From positions 1-8,476 of the forward strand of contig PCYB01000029.1 of NCBI GenBank assembly GCA_002762845.1: DNA of 8,476 bases. The letters run 5' to 3'. The stretch comes from Candidatus Woesearchaeota archaeon CG10_big_fil_rev_8_21_14_0_10_36_11 (GTDB lineage: Archaea > Nanobdellota > Nanobdellia > Woesearchaeales > GW2011-AR9). Under the pieces are notes generated by a model. It saw only the letters and a program-made list of their open reading frames with translations. It was not told the DNA's origin and did no database searches. The position numbers were made by a program, and so were the translations under genes. How positions within the stretch are numbered: position 1 is the first letter of the stretch; each line of letters opens with the position of its first letter. Shown in pieces: positions 5,246 through 8,476 of the stretch.

Positions 5246-5842
5246 TTATATCTTTCCAACATTATCCAATTCGGGTTTTAATGTTTCTTTTCCTGGTTCC
5301 CAATTTGCAGGACATACATCGCTCCCATGTTCCCTCACGAACTGTGCCGCTTTTAATTTTCGTAATAGTTCAATACTACTTCGTCCGATACTATTATCGT
5401 GTATTTCGTACGCTTTCAGAATACCATCAGGATCGATAAGAAATGTTCCTCGTAAACTTAGTCCTTCTTCGGGTATGTACGTTCCATAATCTTTACACAT
5501 TTTTCCTGTTGGATCTGCAAGCATTGGATATTGTATCTTTGCAATTGTTGGTGATGTATCAAACCATGCTTTATGGACAAAAACAGTGTCAGTACTCACG
5601 CTAAGTATCTCTGCCCCTGCTTTTTGGAATTCAGCATATTTATCTGCAAGATCACCAAGTTCTGTTGGACACACAAACGTAAAATCTGCCGGATAAAAAA
5701 CAAGAATGAGCCATTGCCCTTTATAATCAGAAAGGTACACCCTTTTTGTCGTATTCTTATGAAATGCTTCTGCAGTAAAGACCGGCGCAGGTCCATTTAT
5801 TACAGGATGTATATGTTTCAAGTTACAGTTAAGTTCTTCCAT
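5246..5842 (-). CDS. Typical 2-Cys peroxiredoxin (AhpC/Prx1 type)
   Basis: This 198-aa cytoplasmic peroxidase reduces H2O2 and organic peroxides. The peroxidatic cysteine is C58 in FYPADFTFVCPTEL, with T55 upstream in the PxxxTxxC pattern and R131 (LRGTFLID) as the activating arginine. The resolving cysteine is C177 in DVCPANW, so this is a typical 2-Cys enzyme with the C-terminal extension (VCPANWEPG) of AhpC/Prx1, not the longer archaeal Prx6 type. Two further cysteines, C6 and C116, are not in catalytic positions. ATG 5842 is chosen because GAGGTGG (5847-5853) lies just upstream; in-frame starts further up to 5896 overlap the promoter and a palindromic site. It leads an operon with DUF1858 and dismutase genes. 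No dedicated AhpF-like reductase is visible nearby. Confidence 0.96.
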   Translation of the reverse strand: MEELNCNLKHIHPVINGPAPVFTAEAFHKNTTKRVYLSDYKGQWLILVFYPADFTFVCPTELGDLADKYAEFQKAGAEILSVSTDTVFVHKAWFDTSPTIAKIQYPMLADPTGKMCKDYGTYIPEEGLSLRGTFLIDPDGILKAYEIHDNSIGRSSIELLRKLKAAQFVREHGSDVCPANWEPGKETLKPELDNVGKI

Positions 5843-5875
5843 TATTCCACCTCGTACAATCACAAATACGTGAAA

Positions 5876-5891
5876 GTTAACTATTGTTAAC
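5876..5891 (-). promoter_or_regulatory. GTTAAC-TATT-GTTAAC operator candidate
   Basis: Two GTTAAC palindromes (5876-5881 and 5886-5891) spaced by TATT form a symmetric 16-nt site. It lies between the TATA box at 5901-5908 and the ATG, over the predicted transcript start near 5878. Archaeal repressors commonly bind there, so this is a candidate redox- or metal-responsive operator for the prx-DUF1858-sod operon. The two half-sites are 10 nt apart, one DNA turn. Confidence 0.45.
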
Positions 5892-5900
5892 ATCAAGGAC

Positions 5901-5908
5901 TATTTAAG
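5901..5908 (-). promoter_or_regulatory. TATA box of the prx operon
   Basis: CTTAAATA on the minus strand, preceded by AAAACA as a BRE-like element, predicts a start near 5878 and a leader of about 36 nt carrying the Shine-Dalgarno site. This is the only multi-gene operon in the window with such a leader. Confidence 0.55.
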
Positions 5909-5976
5909 TGTTTTGGAGAAGTGTTCTTTTTCTCAGTAATGGTGCATATAAGACTATAAATCCTTACGATGGACAC

Positions 5977-5990
5977 AAAAGATTTATATA
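5977..5990 (+). promoter_or_regulatory. Promoter of the metallophosphoesterase gene
   Basis: AAAAGATTTATATA is an A-rich BRE followed by TTTATATA (5983-5990), centred about 28 nt before ATG 6015. It predicts a leader of at most a few nt. The same 14 nt occur in the ZIP promoter. It is divergent from the prx operon promoter, about 75 nt away. Confidence 0.65.
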
Positions 5991-6014
5991 ATTCTTTTAC
6001 AACCATGAAGTGAC

Positions 6015-7166
6015 ATGAAAAAAGAAATCATTGTTGTGGGAGATATCGAAATGGGCGGGGGCACTATTACAGACGATTTTATTAGTGATGCATCCCTTGC
6101 AAAACTAATCCTGTCTCTTTGCAAAAGAAAACATCCAGTTGACATGATCCTTAACGGTGACACATTTGATTTTCTTAAATGTCCCTATATACACAATCTT
6201 AAGAAGACATATCCTCGACATATAACCGCTACCATTTCCATTGGAAAGTTACATTTAGTATATAATGCACATACAAAAGTGTTTAATGCACTTACACAAT
6301 TTGTTAAACAAAAGAAAAACGCACTTTATTTCATTATAGGAAATCATGATCCGGACCTTATTTTTAAAGAGATACAGGACGAAATTAAAAAAATTCTTGG
6401 CGCGAGCGATACTACTATTGACAATGTTAAGTTTCAGATGTCGTACAGACATCATAAAGTATATACGGAACATGGCCACCAGTATGATTTTTTTAATAAA
6501 ATAAACTTGACATATCCTTTTATTAATTATAAAAAAACAAAAATTCTTAACGTTCCCTGGGCATCGTTTGTTATCATTGGCGGATTCTTAACGATGAAAG
6601 AAGAGTATCCTTTCATGGAACGTATTTCTCCTCATCCAGTACTTTTTTCACTTCACAGGTCGCTCATGACAAAGTTAAGTTGGCGCGGTATGAAGTATTT
6701 CATAAAAAGTATTTTATTTTATCCGTTTCGATATTTCTTTGATCCGACATACATGTTTCCTCGAGAAGTTTTACGAGAAGCATATAAAAGAGTTAAAGAA
6801 ATGCATTGGGACGTTGATAAAGTGGTTGATGCGTTTAGGAAACAACGACGAGCACTTGGCAATCATAGAATACATGTTCTTGGTCACACGCATGAACAGT
6901 ACGTTGAAGAACGTGGAAAATGGGTGATTCTTCATCCAGATACGTGGCGAGATGAATATATTCTTGATAAGAAAACACGAAGGTTGTATCCGAAAACAAA
7001 GCGGTATGTTGACATTATTGTTAATGACGACGATACTCTTACGTGGGATTTAGTTGATATTCCAATTAAACGTCACATTTTGAATTTTGATAAGGTCATG
7101 AAACATGAAGTTCGATTTATTCAAGAAGTAGCACAGGAAGAAGGGTTTCGGTTTCCCCTTTTGTAG
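6015..7166 (+). CDS. Calcineurin-like metallophosphoesterase, LpxH-like
   Basis: This 383-aa protein is a binuclear metallophosphoesterase. The motifs appear in order: VVGDIE (D10, E12), NGDTFDF (D49, D52), GNHD (N110, H111, D112), EHGHQYD (H152, H154), and GHTH (H290, H292), followed by LHPDTWRDEY in place of the usual NTGSW. GDxFDF, GHQYD and GHTH resemble UDP-2,3-diacylglucosamine hydrolases. Motif I is DxE rather than the usual DxH, an atypical first metal site. Between GHQYD and GHTH lies a long insert (about 160-280) with hydrophobic and basic stretches (WASFVIIGGFL, KYFIKSILFYPFRYFF) that may touch the membrane. The start is supported by a TATA box about 28 nt upstream. It is divergent from the prx operon. 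An archaeal enzyme would not act on lipid A; a phosphorylated lipid or nucleotide-sugar substrate is only a guess. Confidence 0.88.
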   Translation: MKKEIIVVGDIEMGGGTITDDFISDASLAKLILSLCKRKHPVDMILNGDTFDFLKCPYIHNLKKTYPRHITATISIGKLHLVYNAHTKVFNALTQFVKQKKNALYFIIGNHDPDLIFKEIQDEIKKILGASDTTIDNVKFQMSYRHHKVYTEHGHQYDFFNKINLTYPFINYKKTKILNVPWASFVIIGGFLTMKEEYPFMERISPHPVLFSLHRSLMTKLSWRGMKYFIKSILFYPFRYFFDPTYMFPREVLREAYKRVKEMHWDVDKVVDAFRKQRRALGNHRIHVLGHTHEQYVEERGKWVILHPDTWRDEYILDKKTRRLYPKTKRYVDIIVNDDDTLTWDLVDIPIKRHILNFDKVMKHEVRFIQEVAQEEGFRFPLL

Positions 7167-7223
7167 AACCACATTCACACATTTTAACATATTTCTTGGT
7201 TTATATTCAATATTTTGCATAAA

Positions 7224-7252
7224 ACTTTTTTTAGCTCAATTTTACTTTTTTT
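7224..7252 (+). terminator. Oligo-T terminator after the metallophosphoesterase
   Basis: Two T7 runs (7226-7232 and 7246-7252) lie about 60-85 nt past the stop codon, without a clear hairpin. This matches archaeal oligo-T termination and separates the gene from the next unit. Confidence 0.5.
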
Positions 7253-7327
7253 AAGTGTGTTATGGATGCGCGCTATTATACCATTTTTGTGTCCTATCTT
7301 TTCACTACTTCTTTGAAACACACAATA

Positions 7328-7335
7328 TTTATAAA
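7328..7335 (+). promoter_or_regulatory. TATA box of the 7362-8075 gene
   Basis: TTTATAAA predicts a start near 7357-7358. That would leave only about four nt before GTG 7362, or about 16 nt before GTG 7374, the latter with GGGGTGG (7359-7365) as a ribosome site. The box is clear; it does not settle which GTG is used. Confidence 0.55.
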
Positions 7336-7361
7336 AACATACCCTCTCCAAAATTTGTGGG

Positions 7362-8075
7362 GTGGACATTAACGTGTTAGAACAAGTTGTGTGTGTAGAA
7401 ATACGCAATACGCGGGCGAAAAGGTTTACTGAAGAAATGATTTCTATAGCACGCGCGATATCAACAATAACTGGAATTTTTGTTAATGATAGTGAATGCA
7501 TAAAGAATATCAATACAAAATCTAAATCAAAAAAGAATAATATACTAAATGTATTAAATGAACTACAAGAAATACATAAAGAGATTCTGGATAGAAATTC
7601 TATACATAATTCTCAAAAAAAGATAATACTAGAAACAGAAATTGAAGATGCTAATGATGAGACAGAAGATTGTACTGAGAATAGTGATGACAATAGCAAA
7701 ATCACCATTTCGCATGTTACGTACTCTTTTGAAGATGAAGAATTTGCGGTTGGAAGACTTCGTACAGATGCCTCGCTAGACTATATCAAATTGTGGTATG
7801 GTGAAACTCAACGTAAAGGTACATTTACTTCTGAGCCAGATTATGAAACGGAAAGTTTTTCTGTTGATGAAACATCAGAGGTAATAACAGAAAATGATGC
7901 AAAAAAAACTCTCATTCAGATACAGTACGCAACAGTCTTTGGATCAGCGCTTGAAGTAAGTTCAATTGAACGACGGAAGTTTGACATGTGGGTGAAATTC
8001 AATAGTTCATTATTTGGTATGTTTGAAAAGTTGTATGCCGTGACAAATGATGTCAATTATTCACCGTTAACGTAA
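7362..8075 (+). CDS. Unrecognised 237-aa protein with acidic linker
   Basis: I do not recognise this protein. Two start codons are possible, both GTG: 7362, nearly leaderless from the TATA box at 7328-7335, and 7374, which has GGGGTGG (7359-7365) at a good distance. The protein reads as three parts: an N-terminal mixed region (residues 1-45), a lysine- and asparagine-rich helical stretch (about 46-90) running into a very acidic linker (about 91-111, rich in E and D), and a C-terminal domain (about 113-237) with alternating strands and helices. Three cysteines (11, 46 and 104) are not arranged as a metal site. No signal peptide or membrane segment is seen. The middle is more AT-rich than the flanks. 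The next gene starts 32 nt after the stop with its own TATA-like box. Confidence 0.7.
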   Translation: MDINVLEQVVCVEIRNTRAKRFTEEMISIARAISTITGIFVNDSECIKNINTKSKSKKNNILNVLNELQEIHKEILDRNSIHNSQKKIILETEIEDANDETEDCTENSDDNSKITISHVTYSFEDEEFAVGRLRTDASLDYIKLWYGETQRKGTFTSEPDYETESFSVDETSEVITENDAKKTLIQIQYATVFGSALEVSSIERRKFDMWVKFNSSLFGMFEKLYAVTNDVNYSPLT

Positions 8076-8077
8076 TG

Positions 8078-8093
8078 TTTAAAACTGCAGTTT
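8078..8093 (+). promoter_or_regulatory. TATA box overlapping a 12-bp palindrome, before 8108
   Basis: TTTAAAAC (8078-8085) is centred 26.5 nt before ATG 8108, predicting a leaderless transcript. The perfect palindrome AAACTGCAGTTT (8082-8093) overlaps its right end, so a dimeric regulator bound there would block TATA recognition. CGTAAT precedes the box at 8071-8076, resembling the CGTAAC found before two other boxes in this window. Confidence 0.45.
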
Positions 8094-8107
8094 AATACAA
8101 TTAAAAT

Positions 8108-8428
8108 ATGACATACAGATCATTATATGATTTTGTTGAATTAAAGAAGAAGTTCCAAGTATATGAAGGAACTCTTAATTATATGTTAACAGATATTATA
8201 AAAATTCTAGAAAAAAAGAATAAAACCATACATGATTATAGCACATTAACATTTCAAACTCCAAGAATAATTCGTGCATTGATAGATTATAAAAATAAGA
8301 ATCCGAATGATAAAAAAATTCTTACATTATTAAGAAATGGTATTGACGTTGCATTAAAAATCTATAAACAGTATGATAATCCAAAGATTAAAAATGAAAT
8401 ATTAAAAGTGACATCCTCCCCGCACTAA
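8108..8428 (+). CDS. Unrecognised helical protein, C-terminus cut by an insertion element
   Basis: I do not recognise this 106-aa product. It is rich in lysine, isoleucine and asparagine and looks mostly helical, with amphipathic stretches at about 15-38 and 70-100 and no membrane segment or cysteine. The ATG at 8108 is supported by a TATA-like box 26.5 nt upstream. The final residues VTSSPH and the stop are encoded by GTGACATCCTCCCCGCACTAA, which is the end of an IS200/IS605-type element. Only about the first 100 residues are therefore native, and the original C-terminus is probably lost or lies beyond the element. It may be the remains of a larger gene. Base composition is more AT-rich than the stress genes. 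It follows the previous unknown gene by 32 nt but has its own promoter. Confidence 0.6.
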   Translation: MTYRSLYDFVELKKKFQVYEGTLNYMLTDIIKILEKKNKTIHDYSTLTFQTPRIIRALIDYKNKNPNDKKILTLLRNGIDVALKIYKQYDNPKIKNEILKVTSSPH

Positions 8429-8476
8429 AGTGCGGGGCTTCCTGACGCGAAAGCCCCTAACTTTAGTTGATGAATA
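8408..8476 (-). mobile_element. IS200/IS605-type element end (right end, tnpB beyond window)
   Basis: GTGACATCCTCCCCGC, a perfect hairpin with a TAAA loop, then GGGGCTTCCTG is the end pattern I associate with IS200/IS605-group elements from memory; no database was searched. Read on the minus strand it ends in GGATGTCAC at about 8408, like a right-end cleavage site. A tnpB gene would then lie beyond 8476, reading toward this end. Minus frames here give only short tails, one ending in ASGSPAL with its stop at 8425-8427, which could be the TnpB C-terminus but cannot be proven. No target duplication is expected for this family. A non-autonomous derivative is an alternative. Confidence 0.65.
8408..8476 (-). 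ncRNA. Candidate TnpB guide (omega) RNA 3' scaffold
   Basis: Two hairpins compete. CCCCGCAC (8418-8425) pairs with GTGCGGGG (8430-8437). GGGGCTT (8434-8440) pairs with AAGCCCC (8451-8457). The shared GGGG can join only one of them at a time. Omega RNAs of IS200/IS605 elements end at the element's right end with such GC-rich stems and a pseudoknot. If so, the guide would be the host sequence just past 8408 on the minus strand, beginning TTTTAATATTTC. This is inference from structure and position; only part of the RNA is in view. Confidence 0.35.

Noticed and set aside
5573..5890. Plus-strand frame inside the peroxiredoxin gene (105 codons), plus other frames at 5208-5489 and 5221-5439
   Set aside because: They are antisense to a gene with all catalytic residues; low-complexity Cys/Phe/Tyr-rich translations are typical of shadows.
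5246..5896. Longer peroxiredoxin start at 5896, adding 18 residues
   Set aside because: The extension overlaps the GTTAAC palindromes and ends close to the TATA box, and its residues do not look like a peroxiredoxin N-terminus. GAGGTGG sits right before ATG 5842.
6255..6479. Minus-strand frame within the metallophosphoesterase, and plus frame 6739-6927
   Set aside because: They overlap a clearly coding frame with ordered motifs and have no ribosome or promoter signals.
7184..7513. Minus-strand reading frame of 109 codons
   Set aside because: It overlaps the start and promoter of the 7362 gene, has no start signals of its own and no recognisable motif.
8418..8437. The GC-rich hairpin as a plain transcription terminator for the 8108 gene
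   Set aside because: It is followed by a second overlapping GC stem rather than a T-run, and its sequence matches an insertion-element end.
1..8476. CRISPR array
   Set aside because: No regularly spaced repeats of 20-40 nt were found; the repeated motifs are short and irregular.

Overview
The window looks archaeal. It is AT-rich. Most first genes of transcription units have an A/T-rich TATA-like octamer centred about 26-28 nt before the start codon, so their transcripts would be leaderless or nearly so. Downstream genes instead carry Shine-Dalgarno sites of the GAGGTGA type. The gene content agrees: a PAC2-family proteasome assembly chaperone, a catalytic-core tyrosine recombinase, short genes and oligo-T terminators. 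A small-genome lineage such as DPANN is possible, but nothing here fixes the taxon.

Layout, left to right. 149-784 (+) is an unrecognised 211-aa protein. 857-1564 and 1581-1850 (+) are a PAC2 protein followed by a small two-helix membrane protein, probably one transcript. 2023-2643 (-) is a small tyrosine recombinase that has all the catalytic residues but no N-terminal core-binding domain. Its promoter holds four GTTAC/GTAAC motifs, and a 12-bp direct repeat flanks the gene. The following non-coding stretch to 3022 contains a G8T8 tract and several inverted repeats.

The centre is an oxygen and metal stress block, all on the minus strand. Read in the direction of transcription it is: 2-Cys peroxiredoxin (5842-5246), DUF1858 CxxC protein (5221-4994), Mn-type superoxide dismutase (4965-4366), hemerythrin-like protein (4277-3828) and LIV-1-like ZIP metal transporter (3760-3023). 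The first three are spaced 24 and 28 nt apart with strong Shine-Dalgarno sites and form a convincing operon. The superoxide dismutase makes H2O2, the peroxiredoxin removes it, and the DUF1858 protein is a candidate thiol partner. A GTTAAC-TATT-GTTAAC element sits at the predicted start of this operon and is the best operator candidate in the window. The hemerythrin and ZIP genes appear to have their own promoters.

Divergent from the operon is an LpxH-like metallophosphoesterase (6015-7166, +) with an unusual DxE first motif. The right end holds two unrecognised proteins (7362-8075 and 8108-8428, +). The second runs into the palindromic end of an IS200/IS605-type element at about 8408. Its last six codons and its stop lie in element sequence, so it is probably truncated. 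The element end folds into two mutually exclusive hairpins and may be the 3' part of a TnpB guide (omega) RNA read on the minus strand; any tnpB would lie beyond the window.
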